DNA from: Bacillota bacterium
Lineage (GTDB): Bacteria > Bacillota > Limnochordia > DUMW01
Reading direction: 5' to 3'
Length of the DNA stretch: 64,000 nt
NCBI GenBank assembly: GCA_012839765.1
Contig: DUMW01000068.1
Location: forward strand, 1 to 64,000
The first letter of the stretch is position 1; each line of letters begins with the position of its first letter. The notes under the pieces were generated by a model that was not told the DNA's origin, made no database searches, and saw only the letters and a list, made by a program, of their open reading frames with translations. The position numbers and the translations under genes are program-made. Shown piece by piece: positions 24,188 to 32,104 of this stretch.

Positions 24188-26227
24188 TCACCTTACCGGT
24201 GCCACGGAAATGGTATGCGGGAGGGCCAGTGAATCCACCAGGTTACCCGCACCATCGGTCAATCTGACTTCCGCCAATCCGATCTCCGTTGTTCCTGCAT
24301 CAATAGCTACAAAACGGAGACGAACCAAGCTGCCTGTGGCATTGCCCTTCGCCCCTTGGGACCCACGGTCTCCCCGGATGGCCACACACCCGGTGGCCGG
24401 GTCATTCTCCACCACAGACCAGTTGAGCGGCAAGCGGTCACCATCTACCACCTCCGCAAAGAGCGTACCCCGTTCCACACCTCCCAAAAGCAGGCTGAAT
24501 CTCGCAGGATCGTAGTGCACAGTCACTTCACCACCGAAGAAACTGCCAATATCCTGGGCGATGACCTCGATGACGAAGAGTTCTCCCACGTTAACCTCCT
24601 CGGGCCCCGACACGTACACCTTCGGCTGCAGGTCATCGGTGTAGAGCTGACCTGAATAGATGGCGTTGGCCGCATTACTGGACCGTCCCACTAGGGAGTA
24701 GTTATAGCGGATCCGTCCTTCGGCGTCTTTGGCTTTGTAGGCCAAGTTCGGCCGGATAAACCAACTCAATTCCACCGTTTCACCGGGCAGAAGATGTCCC
24801 AGGTACTTTTCCTTTGTCTCTTTCTGGGCCAGGCGCAAAGTGGGCCCCATAAACTCAAGCCATACGTTTTTCGCCACATATCCACCCACATTCGTCACCG
24901 AAAGGGGTACTTCATACAGGCCTATTCCACCGGAGAAACCTACCAGGTTTGCCGGTCCCGCCTTAATCTCCAAGCGCGGCGGTGGCACGATGGTGATCCC
25001 CCGGGTGACAGAGTTGGGGTCCGTATTGAAGGAGCGCAGTTGCACGGTGAAGAAGACCTCATCACCAGCAATCTCCGGCTCCGGTTTCACCAGCCAGTGC
25101 ACTTGGGCCGTCTCGTGCACTTCCAGATCGCCAAGGTTCCGAACCAAAGCACCGGAATGCACCTTAAGCCCCTGGGGCAGCTCCAGGGTAACCTCCACAC
25201 CCTGGGCCATAAACCGTCCTGTATTCTGAATGTAGGCAACGATGGAGAAGGGTTCTCCGTCAACCGAAGGCACCACACTGGCAGGTGCAGTCACGCCCAG
25301 AGAAAGCTCTCCGGGAGCAATGGTGATGCCTCCCAGTCCGTAGTAGGTCACATATTCCAAAGATTCCCCTGGTGCAAGGACTACAGGATCCCAGTAGAGG
25401 GCCATTGCACTGTCCTGTTCCCAGTCTCCGGCCCGGGTGAAGTCCCGCCCCGGGTAGAAGGTAAAATCCCAAGGCCCGTCGGTCAAGTCACCCCAGTTGC
25501 TGAAATAGACCCGATCGGGAGTGGTGATGTCGGCGCCACTCAAAGTACCCTGGGCCATTACCGCTGGCTCAATCAGGGAGTCAAAAGCCTGCCAAAACTG
25601 AGGCATGTCGGACTTGGTAAAAAAGGTATCGCTATTGACCGCCACATCCTCGATCCGGAAGGGAGCCCCGTCATTGGAACCTAGCATGGTATCCAGCATA
25701 ATGCGAAGCCCAAGCTGTACCGATTTGTCCCCTGTGTTCGTTACCTGATACGCAATCCGAGCGGTATCCTCCAGACCCGTGGTGGTGCTCCGGGCAAAAC
25801 TCAGAACCTGGGTAACGACCACCTGAGGGGGAAATACATAGCTGGTAACAATGGCCTCCATATCTTCATCGATCCGGGGCCCATCCACCAATTGGCCAAA
25901 ACCAACATCAATACCACCCCGCCGGTAAGAGGGACCACCGAAGATGTAGTCCGTCCCGTCAATTCGGATGGTGGTATAGGACGTGCGAGGCCGTTCCTGC
26001 CCAAAGAGCAAGGGCTTGTTCTGATCGTCCTCCCGTTTCGGGTCACCCCCGGTGGTGCTGAGGGAAAAACGTCCCGTGCCCTCTTCGGACAAGTTCACCA
26101 GGATGGCAATGTAATCATTCTTGAGTACCAACGTTTCCGGCAGCTGATCCAAGAAAGATGCTCCCTGGGCCACTGCCGTGATCAGCACCAACAACAAGCA
26201 GCAAATTGGAATGACCTTGCGTGGCAT
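24188..26227 (-). CDS. Exported protein with CARDB-like and cohesin-like domains
   Basis: A 679-residue exported protein of unknown function. Signal peptide 1-22 (ends AVAQGA). Residues about 30-310 form a large domain I cannot name. Residues about 315-540 hold two CARDB/DUF11-like beta-sandwich repeats (GEPFSIVAYIQNTGRFMAQG; GLYEVPLSVTNVGGYVAKN). Residues about 545-675 resemble a cohesin-type beta-sandwich (VNVGELFVIEVIAQD, FFGGEVTVHYDPARFSL, VRLRFVAID). Cohesin-like domains bind partner proteins in cellulosomes but are also found as general adhesion modules; no dockerin is seen in the window. No sorting signal or membrane anchor is present at the C-terminus. Located between tonB and the SLH rod gene with gaps of about 40 bases, it is likely a periplasmic or outer-membrane-associated partner of that system (inference). 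GGGGAG precedes the ATG. Confidence 0.7.
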   Translation of the reverse strand: MPRKVIPICCLLLVLITAVAQGASFLDQLPETLVLKNDYIAILVNLSEEGTGRFSLSTTGGDPKREDDQNKPLLFGQERPRTSYTTIRIDGTDYIFGGPSYRRGGIDVGFGQLVDGPRIDEDMEAIVTSYVFPPQVVVTQVLSFARSTTTGLEDTARIAYQVTNTGDKSVQLGLRIMLDTMLGSNDGAPFRIEDVAVNSDTFFTKSDMPQFWQAFDSLIEPAVMAQGTLSGADITTPDRVYFSNWGDLTDGPWDFTFYPGRDFTRAGDWEQDSAMALYWDPVVLAPGESLEYVTYYGLGGITIAPGELSLGVTAPASVVPSVDGEPFSIVAYIQNTGRFMAQGVEVTLELPQGLKVHSGALVRNLGDLEVHETAQVHWLVKPEPEIAGDEVFFTVQLRSFNTDPNSVTRGITIVPPPRLEIKAGPANLVGFSGGIGLYEVPLSVTNVGGYVAKNVWLEFMGPTLRLAQKETKEKYLGHLLPGETVELSWFIRPNLAYKAKDAEGRIRYNYSLVGRSSNAANAIYSGQLYTDDLQPKVYVSGPEEVNVGELFVIEVIAQDIGSFFGGEVTVHYDPARFSLLLGGVERGTLFAEVVDGDRLPLNWSVVENDPATGCVAIRGDRGSQGAKGNATGSLVRLRFVAIDAGTTEIGLAEVRLTDGAGNLVDSLALPHTISVAPVR

Positions 26228-26265
26228 GGCACTAACTCCCCTGCAAATGAATTACTCTACCTGAT

Positions 26266-27225
26266 CTACAAATCCAGATACTCAAAGTGGATCAACTCCG
26301 GTTCGTGCAAGTGTGGCCGGGAAAAGCCATCGGGCAAGGTTACCCGTTCATAGATGAACCTAATCCGGACTAAGTAGCGGCGTTCTCTTTCTACAAACTG
26401 CCATCTTAGTACGGTCTGCAAAGCATTCTCAGCAAACCGTTGGTTCCCTGATGAACTGTAGATCCGCGCTTCCTCGATGGTCCCCTGATCCACCAGCACC
26501 TCGATATCCACAACATCCCTGTCGATGGGATCAAGGGCCTTAGTGGGCACCATGATGTAATTGGTCACCACTTCACCGAAGCCTTGGGGGATCGGTTCCT
26601 CGGGTAGTAGAGGAACCGTCACCTCTTCAGTCTCCGCGGCCGTCTCGGTGTTTTCCGGAACCTCTGGCACAGGTTCATCTACCGGAGGCTCTGGCTCCGG
26701 TTCGGGCTCTGGTTCAGGCTCAGGCTCCGGTTCTGGTTCTGGTTCGGGCGCTATGGGCAAAACATGTTCGCTGGTAGATGAGGATACCGGTTGTATCTCA
26801 GGCTCCTTCGGCTCTTGAGGTTCTTTTGGCGCCGACACCGGCTCGGCTTTTTCCACCACCGGTTCTTCCGGCGGCAAAGATGAAACAGGTTCCGGTTCGG
26901 GCTCAGGCTCCGGTGGTGGAGGGGTCACCGGTTTTTCCGGTTCTACCGGTCGTTCCGGTTCCACCACTTCCGATTTCACTTCTGTCTCAGGTTCCTCGGG
27001 TACGGTAACCGTTTGCACTGGCGTTGATTCTTCCTGCTCTTGGACTGAAGTCTCTACCAAAGGAGAACTGGGTGCAACATAAGGAACTACATAGAGTAGA
27101 GGAGAGCCTGTGGTCATACTTCCAGGCGGTTGCGTCTTCCAACGCGGATAGATCCCGATCAAGACTGCATGTAGCAGAATGGAGATCACAAGATACTTGC
27201 TGAGGGAATTCTCCTCCCCGAACAT
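26266..27225 (-). CDS. tonB: TonB-family energy transducer
   Basis: A 319-residue protein with the TonB layout. Residues 10-27 are an N-terminal membrane helix that contains S15-x3-H19 (ISILLHAV), equivalent to the Ser16/His20 pair of Escherichia coli TonB that couples to ExbB-ExbD. Residues 40-225 are a long proline-rich periplasmic spacer, with an uninterrupted run of about ten Glu-Pro pairs. Residues 228-300 form the C-terminal TonB domain (DIEVLVDQGTIEEARIYSSS, ENALQTVLRWQF). TonB transmits proton-motive force to outer-membrane proteins, so its presence in a Bacillota genome implies an outer membrane. No TonB-dependent receptor is in the window. The best start is ATG 27225, eight bases after GGAGGAG; ATG 27231 is also possible. 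It starts 17 bases after exbD. Confidence 0.88.
   Translation of the reverse strand: MFGEENSLSKYLVISILLHAVLIGIYPRWKTQPPGSMTTGSPLLYVVPYVAPSSPLVETSVQEQEESTPVQTVTVPEEPETEVKSEVVEPERPVEPEKPVTPPPPEPEPEPEPVSSLPPEEPVVEKAEPVSAPKEPQEPKEPEIQPVSSSTSEHVLPIAPEPEPEPEPEPEPEPEPEPEPPVDEPVPEVPENTETAAETEEVTVPLLPEEPIPQGFGEVVTNYIMVPTKALDPIDRDVVDIEVLVDQGTIEEARIYSSSGNQRFAENALQTVLRWQFVERERRYLVRIRFIYERVTLPDGFSRPHLHEPELIHFEYLDL
26687..26748 (-). repeat. Hexanucleotide tandem repeat encoding (Glu-Pro)n in TonB
   Basis: Ten or so consecutive 6-base units (GGCTCN or GGTTCN on the plus strand) encode the Glu-Pro array of the TonB spacer. Such arrays are prone to slippage in multiples of six bases, which would change spacer length without a frameshift. 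Confidence 0.85.
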
Positions 27226-27242
27226 ACCCATCACTCCTCCGT

Positions 27243-27656
27243 CTACTCTTTAGGAGCAACCGCAAAACTGAAGATGTGTCCTCCCACGGCACAGAGTTCA
27301 TCGACAACGTCAATCACCCGCTGCCAATGGACTAGGCGGTCCGCCTCGATCACTATGGGTAGATTGGGGTTGTCCTTCAGTCGCTCATAAACCAAGGTCT
27401 GCAACTGGAGCAAGGATACCGGTTGCCGTTCCAAATATATCTGTGAATCGCGGTCGATGCTCACCACAAGGTACTCCGTCTCGTAGGATTCTTGGGTGTG
27501 TGCTTGGGGAACGTCGATGGTGATGCCCGCCGGGGCGGTACGGAAATTGGCGAAAATCATGAAGAAGATGACCAGGGACAACATCACGTCCACCATCGAC
27601 ACGATTTGTACTTCTGGGCGCTCTCTTTTTTTTCGTTCAAACAGCATTTGGCTCAC
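27243..27656 (-). CDS. exbD: ExbD/TolR-family proton-channel protein
   Basis: A 137-residue inner-membrane protein: short cytoplasmic N-terminus, one membrane helix (residues 20-38, MVDVMLSLVIFFMIFANF) and a periplasmic domain. Asp23 in the helix corresponds to the essential proton-path aspartate of ExbD and TolR. Together with ExbB it forms the proton-driven motor that energises TonB. The gene starts at GTG 27656 (behind GAAGG) or at ATG 27647 (behind AGGTGA); both are well placed. It lies 24 bases after exbB and 17 before tonB, so the three form one operon. Confidence 0.9.
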   Translation of the reverse strand: MSQMLFERKKRERPEVQIVSMVDVMLSLVIFFMIFANFRTAPAGITIDVPQAHTQESYETEYLVVSIDRDSQIYLERQPVSLLQLQTLVYERLKDNPNLPIVIEADRLVHWQRVIDVVDELCAVGGHIFSFAVAPKE

Positions 27657-27680
27657 CTATATCCTTCGCCTGGAGCGAAG

Positions 27681-28301
27681 TCATTGGGACTGTCCGTTCA
27701 TGAACTTGATGAAATCGATAAACTCGGCAGAGCGGAGGTTCATATCCGCAACCAACCGATCAACCCGGGTGGAAATGAAGTAGTGTAACACCACCGTGGG
27801 AACAGCCACGATTAATCCAGCCGCGGTGGTGATCAAGGCTTCGGCGATCCCCATACTGAGCAATGACGGATCGCTCACCCCCTGCAGGGAACCCAAGACG
27901 TTAAAACTTTCCATCAGACCAGTGATGGTGCCTAACAACCCCAACAAAGGCGACACGGTAATAATGGCATTGAGCATGGGCAAACCCCGCTCCAACTTAT
28001 GAATCTCCTGTTGTCCCGTAGCCCGCATATACTCCCTGATCGTCTCCACATCGCGGTCGAAATTAGCAATCCCGCTACCAAGCACCACCGCCACCGGACC
28101 ACGGGCCTTCTTCACCACCTGCATAGCTTCCAATGGTTTTTGTTGCCCCAGAAGCAACTTGATCCGCTCCATTAAATCCTTCGTATCCCAGCGACACCTG
28201 GCGGTGTAAATCAGACGCTCCAGACTGATCGCCAGGGAAAGGATCGAACAGAGCAAAATTGGGATCATTACAGGGCCGCCCTTAACAAATATATCCACCA
28301 T
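27681..28301 (-). CDS. exbB: ExbB/TolQ/MotA-family proton-channel protein
   Basis: A 206-residue inner-membrane protein with three membrane segments: residues 10-30 (MIPILLCSILSLAISLERL), about 104-126 and about 145-165. The highly conserved family block NAIITVSPLLGLLGTITGLMESF is represented between residues 105 and 130, followed by GIAEALITTAAGLIVAVP. It is the pentameric channel partner of ExbD. ATG 28301 is favoured, because the family-like N-terminus (VDIFVKGGPVMIP) begins there; GTG 28328 would add nine residues. GGAGG lies 12 bases upstream. It is the first gene of the six-gene run down to 21331; I could not find a convincing promoter in front of it. Confidence 0.9.
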   Translation of the reverse strand: MVDIFVKGGPVMIPILLCSILSLAISLERLIYTARCRWDTKDLMERIKLLLGQQKPLEAMQVVKKARGPVAVVLGSGIANFDRDVETIREYMRATGQQEIHKLERGLPMLNAIITVSPLLGLLGTITGLMESFNVLGSLQGVSDPSLLSMGIAEALITTAAGLIVAVPTVVLHYFISTRVDRLVADMNLRSAEFIDFIKFMNGQSQ

Positions 28302-28715
28302 AGTCCTAATCAACCTCCGCACCGACACTTATACTCACAGCTTGTACTCAAACGGAATATAACTTTAGTTTCCACATGTGCGGGACAGATTCCTGCTTGA
28401 ATCTAACGCATTTTACAGAAACTTGCTCCCCCATCCCCCGCTGGAAAACCCTCTCAAAGGCCCTTCCCTTCTGTTTTCCAGCGGCATCAAAGAGGAAGCT
28501 ATAGGAAGCTTTTCCTGGTTTTTCCTAGATTTTCGCAGACAAGGGAACAACCATCCCAAGCACCGACACCAAGACGAAATCCTTTTGATGGCAGAGTTTG
28601 TCGTAGATAATAAAAAACCTCCCCAAAGGGAAGGTTTCACACGGTGTAGGTAGAAAATCGCAAAAAGACAGGCCAATCAAAGAGGGCTAGCCGGCCATCG
28701 GGCCAGTACCTTGAA
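28302..28715. other. Intergenic region upstream of exbB
   Basis: About 410 bases that hold the terminator of the sigF-side operon at 28612-28636 and must hold the promoter of the exb operon. No well-spaced sigma-A hexamers are seen. No gene is supported. Confidence 0.5.
28612..28636 (-). terminator. Intrinsic terminator downstream of the acetyltransferase gene
   Basis: On the minus strand AACCTTCCC and GGGGAGGTT form a 9-bp stem with one mismatch and a three-base loop, followed by six T residues. It closes the transcript that comes from sigF and PHP gene direction and separates it from the exb operon. Confidence 0.8.
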
Positions 28716-29273
28716 CTAGCTGGTAGCTTTCTCGACAGCACAGATCCCTGCCCTTGCCCAGTAGTCTTTGGCAGTGACACTCATAAGAAGGATACGACAC
28801 AGTTCGTCTTGGGCATTACGGCGCTCCACATAGCCTTCGCCCTTAAATCCGCATTTTAGATAACATTTGATGGCCCGCTGGTTGTAAGCATAGACCCGCA
28901 GGTAGACCCTTTGGAGCTTCAGCGTCCCGAAGGCATAGGAAAGGATCAGGGACACTGCTTCCGTGCCGATGCCCCGACCCCAATAGTCCCGATCCCCGAT
29001 ACGGATTCCCAGTTCTGCCTCTTTACTACGCCAAGCAATATGGTTAAGACTGATGTCTCCGATGATTGAATTGTCGCTACGCAGGGCGATAGCGTACATC
29101 TTTTCCCGGGGATCGCTTTTGGCTTTCAGCAGCCAAGGTCGACACTCCCCAACGGTGCTGGGATAGTCCCCTTCCAATAGATAATTCAGTTCATCATCCC
29201 TGCCCCATTGGGCGATCCGGGCAAAATCAGCCTCAAGAATCGGCCGTAACCTAATCCGTTCTCCCTCTAACAT
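28716..29273 (-). CDS. GNAT-family N-acetyltransferase (RimJ/RimL type)
   Basis: A 185-residue acetyltransferase of the RimJ/RimL/SpeG subgroup. It starts with the typical LEGERIRLRPILEADF, has the strand SIIGDISLNHIAW and the acetyl-CoA binding loop RDYWGRGIGTEAV, and ends with the helix YNQRAIKCYLKCGFKGEG. These enzymes acetylate protein N-termini or small amines; the substrate cannot be told from sequence. It lies 212 bases downstream of the PHP gene on the same strand and is followed by a good terminator. Confidence 0.88.
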   Translation of the reverse strand: MLEGERIRLRPILEADFARIAQWGRDDELNYLLEGDYPSTVGECRPWLLKAKSDPREKMYAIALRSDNSIIGDISLNHIAWRSKEAELGIRIGDRDYWGRGIGTEAVSLILSYAFGTLKLQRVYLRVYAYNQRAIKCYLKCGFKGEGYVERRNAQDELCRILLMSVTAKDYWARAGICAVEKATS

Positions 29274-29485
29274 GACCCAGCCACCTTTCTAAGATTCAAT
29301 CTCTTGGGGACAAATCATAGATGGGGACTGGTCATGTCACCCCATAAGCCGCCACCCCGCGCACAACCCTTCTGTTCCTGTGATTTTTCCAAGCCTACTC
29401 GCATGCTAATATATTCTCAATATTCTGCCTAAGGAACTGATACCCTGCAAGCAATAATAGGCAGGGCAAGGGGTTTCCAGCGGAC

Positions 29486-30325
29486 TTAAGTGGTGTGGGT
29501 GGGCACTGCGGCAAGCAGGCATTGGACGCAGTGATCGGGAAGACGCACAGAACCGAAGTAGCGCTGGTCCTTACCTCCCCCATGGCAATCGGAGCCACCG
29601 GTAACTAAAAGACCATACTGCGCGGCCAACTCAAGAAATCGCGCCTTTTGCTCTGGCGAATGCTGGGGATAAAAGACCTCAAGGCCCATGAGGCCAGCCT
29701 TCACCAACTCCGGCAGGCAGGATAGTCCGGGGGCACTGAGCCCTGGATGGGCCAGCACCGGTACCCCACCGGCACGACGAATCAACCGAATGGCGTCAAT
29801 GGTGTGACAGCGATCCCTAGGCACATAGGCCCGTTGGCCATGGCCCAAGAAGCGGTCGAAACCCTCCGCAATGGTGGAGGTATAACCCTTGTCTACCAGC
29901 AGTCGGGCCACATGGGCCCGGCCAGGACTCCCATCCCCCGCCAAAGCTAAGACTTCTTCTAAATCCAGATGTATTCCCAGTTCTGCCAAGAGATCTACAG
30001 TCTTTGCGATCCGCTCCAGGCGCGCAACGCGTAAGTAACCCAATTGATCTGTCAACAGCGGATCGTCCACGGAAAAACCATAGCCCAGAAGGTGTAGTTC
30101 CGCCAGATCCATCTCGGTACTTAACTCAATACCGGAAACCACCTGGACTCCCTGCTCCGCCCCCACGCGCATGGTGGAGAGGACATTATCTACCGAATCA
30201 TGGTCCGTAATGGCAATAGTAGTAATCCCTTCCCTGCGGGCAAGGGAGACAATCTCCTCCGGTGTATAGGTCCCATCGGAAGCAGTGGTATGTATGTGCA
30301 AATCGGCCACCAACGATAATCTCAC
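29486..30325 (-). CDS. PHP-domain phosphoesterase (YciV/RNase AM-like)
   Basis: A 279-residue member of the PHP family. Metal-binding motifs are at the expected places: DLHIHTTASDGT (His10, His12), ITDHDSVDN, LAHPGL and SDCHGG. The closest described relatives are single-domain PHP proteins such as E. coli YciV (RNase AM), which hydrolyse 3',5'-nucleotide bisphosphates and 5' ends of short RNA. Histidinol phosphatase is another PHP activity, but no his gene is near. Its GTG start overlaps the sigF stop by four bases (GTGA), so it is translationally coupled to sigF. In Bacillus the spoVA genes usually follow sigF; here this gene takes that place. Confidence 0.82.
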   Translation of the reverse strand: MRLSLVADLHIHTTASDGTYTPEEIVSLARREGITTIAITDHDSVDNVLSTMRVGAEQGVQVVSGIELSTEMDLAELHLLGYGFSVDDPLLTDQLGYLRVARLERIAKTVDLLAELGIHLDLEEVLALAGDGSPGRAHVARLLVDKGYTSTIAEGFDRFLGHGQRAYVPRDRCHTIDAIRLIRRAGGVPVLAHPGLSAPGLSCLPELVKAGLMGLEVFYPQHSPEQKARFLELAAQYGLLVTGGSDCHGGGKDQRYFGSVRLPDHCVQCLLAAVPTHTT

Positions 30326-31107
30326 CCCACGTCCTTCACACTGACCTCCGCCAGTAAGGTCCTCAGTTCATACAGGGCCTGTTTTTCCAGTCTGCACACC
30401 TGGGCTTGGGATAACTCCATGGCTGCGGCCACTTCCGTTTGGGTCTTATCCTGGACAAAACGGAGCAGCACCACTTGCCGGAGGCGGGGAGCAAGACGAC
30501 CAAGGGCCTCCTTCAAGGCGAGGTTCTCTACCCACTCCTCCACTCCTCCCTCATCACTCAGTCGGTCTTCCAACACCAGGCTGTTCTCCTCATCATCCAC
30601 CACCGGCTCCTGCAAGGATACCGGCGCATGGAGGGCCTCCATGGCTACCACCAGTTCTTCCCGATCCACGCCCAAGGCCTCGGCCAGTTCACCGGGAGTA
30701 GGTGCGACCCCAGACTCCTGCATGATTTTTTCCTGCAGAGCCTTAGCTTGCATGGCTAGTTCCCGCATACCGCGACTAACCCGAATGGGCTGATCTTCCC
30801 GCAAATAGTGTTTGATTTCCCCCACAATCCTAGGCACCGCATAGGTGGAAAACTGTACCGACCTGGATAGGTCGAAGCCGTCGATGGCCTTAAGCAGGCC
30901 CACACATCCAATCTGGTAGAGGTCTTCCACACTCTTCCCCCGATGGATAAACCGCTGCACAATACTCATGACCAGACGCAGATTGCGTTGGACCAAACGC
31001 TCCCGCGCCGCTAAGTCCCCCGCCTGAGATCGGCTGATCAGTTGTTTGGTCTCACTGTCACTCAACAAAGGGGTGCTAGGCAAATCGATTTCGAAGAAGT
31101 CTGGCAT
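30322..31107 (-). CDS. sigF: RNA polymerase sporulation sigma factor SigF
   Basis: A 261-residue sigma-70 family factor of the sporulation (SigF/SigG/SigB) group, slightly longer than Bacillus SigF (255). Region 2 is at about 45-115 (VEDLYQIGCVGLLKAIDGFD, FSTYAVPRIVGEIKHYLRE), region 3 at 125-200 and region 4 at 205-255 (VVLLRFVQDKTQTEVAAAM, SQAQVCRLEKQAL). SigF is the first forespore-specific sigma factor and is held inactive by SpoIIAB. Gene order spoIIAA-spoIIAB-sigF (7 and 12 bases between stops and starts) assigns it to SigF rather than SigG. It is cotranscribed from the sigma-H promoter before spoIIAA. Confidence 0.96.
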   Translation of the reverse strand: MPDFFEIDLPSTPLLSDSETKQLISRSQAGDLAARERLVQRNLRLVMSIVQRFIHRGKSVEDLYQIGCVGLLKAIDGFDLSRSVQFSTYAVPRIVGEIKHYLREDQPIRVSRGMRELAMQAKALQEKIMQESGVAPTPGELAEALGVDREELVVAMEALHAPVSLQEPVVDDEENSLVLEDRLSDEGGVEEWVENLALKEALGRLAPRLRQVVLLRFVQDKTQTEVAAAMELSQAQVCRLEKQALYELRTLLAEVSVKDVG

Positions 31108-31114
31108 CGCGGCG

Positions 31115-31567
31115 TCAGTCCCTTTTGCTGGCTTTGGTTTTGGTCATGTGCAATGTGGTGCCCTCTCCCACCGTTGATTCTAAGACAATCTCATCCATGT
31201 ACATCTTGATAAAGGCTAATCCCAAGCCCATGCGTTCCTCAGGCAGCGTGGTATAGGTGGGTTCCAATGCCTTATTCACATCCTCGATGCCTCGCCCCCG
31301 ATCCCGCACCACGATCTCCAGGGCATCGCCCCGGATCGCGGCTTCCAACACCACTGTCCCCACGGTCTCCGGGTAGGCATGGATCACACAGTTGGATACG
31401 GCCTCCGACACCGCCACCTTGATTTCATCCAGTTCCTCCAGGGTATAATCCAGCTGGGAGGCAAAGACAGCCACCGCCGTCCGGGCAAAGGCCACGTTTT
31501 CCCCCAGGCTGGGAAACTCCATGCGCACATGATTGGTCACAGTGGATACTGTAGGATTACTGTCCAT
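31115..31567 (-). CDS. spoIIAB: Anti-sigma F factor and serine kinase SpoIIAB
   Basis: A 150-residue GHKL-fold protein. The N box is EAVSNCVIHAY (Asn59, His63), the G1 box is RDRGRGIED (Asp89) and the G2 box is MGLGLAF (Gly114-Gly116). SpoIIAB binds SigF and keeps it inactive, and also phosphorylates SpoIIAA; release happens in the forespore. Length is close to the Bacillus protein (146). It lies 12 bases after spoIIAA and 7 before sigF. Confidence 0.96.
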   Translation of the reverse strand: MDSNPTVSTVTNHVRMEFPSLGENVAFARTAVAVFASQLDYTLEELDEIKVAVSEAVSNCVIHAYPETVGTVVLEAAIRGDALEIVVRDRGRGIEDVNKALEPTYTTLPEERMGLGLAFIKMYMDEIVLESTVGEGTTLHMTKTKASKRD

Positions 31568-31579
31568 ACCGATACCCCT

Positions 31580-31915
31580 TTATTGAATAATTTCAAAGGC
31601 CTGTTTTTCTGATTGACACATCTCCACCAGGTTAAGCACGCCAGAAATCTCAAAAATCTGCCGCACTTGCGGAGCCGCACCGACAATGACCAGCTTTCCG
31701 CCCCGCCCCTGGATCTCTCGGTAACGCCCGAGAATAGCGCCTAGGCCCGATGAATCGATGAACTTAACCTCGCTGAGGTTAAGGATAATATGGCGAAGGT
31801 TTTCATGGTGCGCCAGTTGATCATCAACGTAGCTACGAAACTGTGGAGCCGTCACCAAATCCAATTCACCACTGAGCCGGATTAACAATGCATTACCACG
31901 TCTTTGCGAATTCAT
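31580..31915 (-). CDS. spoIIAA: Anti-anti-sigma F factor SpoIIAA
   Basis: A 111-residue STAS-domain protein. The phospho-acceptor is Ser56 in FIDSSGLG, matching Ser58 of Bacillus SpoIIAA. Unphosphorylated SpoIIAA takes SpoIIAB away from SigF. An open frame runs 43 codons further upstream, but the family-like sequence starts at ATG 31915 (MNSQRRGNALLIRLSGELD) with AAGGTG just before it. A perfect sigma-H promoter lies 142 bases upstream. Confidence 0.95.
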   Translation of the reverse strand: MNSQRRGNALLIRLSGELDLVTAPQFRSYVDDQLAHHENLRHIILNLSEVKFIDSSGLGAILGRYREIQGRGGKLVIVGAAPQVRQIFEISGVLNLVEMCQSEKQAFEIIQ

Positions 31916-32056
31916 ACACCTTAGCGACAAGGCCCGGGACAATCCCGAGCAAAAGCCGCCACACCGCCTTTCCCATGGATTATGCTTGTTTTCGAGCCAA
32001 GACTTGCCTTTGCTTGTCCCCGTTTGTACTACCCCAACGTCCATAGATCTATTAGT

Positions 32057-32086
32057 AAATTCTGCCTACCTATGGGATAATCCTTC
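32057..32086 (-). promoter_or_regulatory. Sigma-H promoter of the spoIIA operon
   Basis: On the minus strand GAAGGATTA, a 12-base spacer and GCAGAATTT match every position of the Bacillus sigma-H consensus RNAGGAWWW-N11/12-RNNGAATWW. It lies between the dacF stop (32105) and spoIIAA, 142 bases before the spoIIAA start. In Bacillus the spoIIA operon is known to be driven by sigma-H under Spo0A control. A Spo0A box (TGTCGAA-like) is not clearly seen. Confidence 0.85.
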
Positions 32087-32104
32087 TTTTGTCTATATCT
32101 CCTG

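Noticed and set aside
26561-26818. Plus-strand Gly-Ser repeat frame
   Set aside because: It is the complement of the Glu-Pro codon array of tonB, not a gene.
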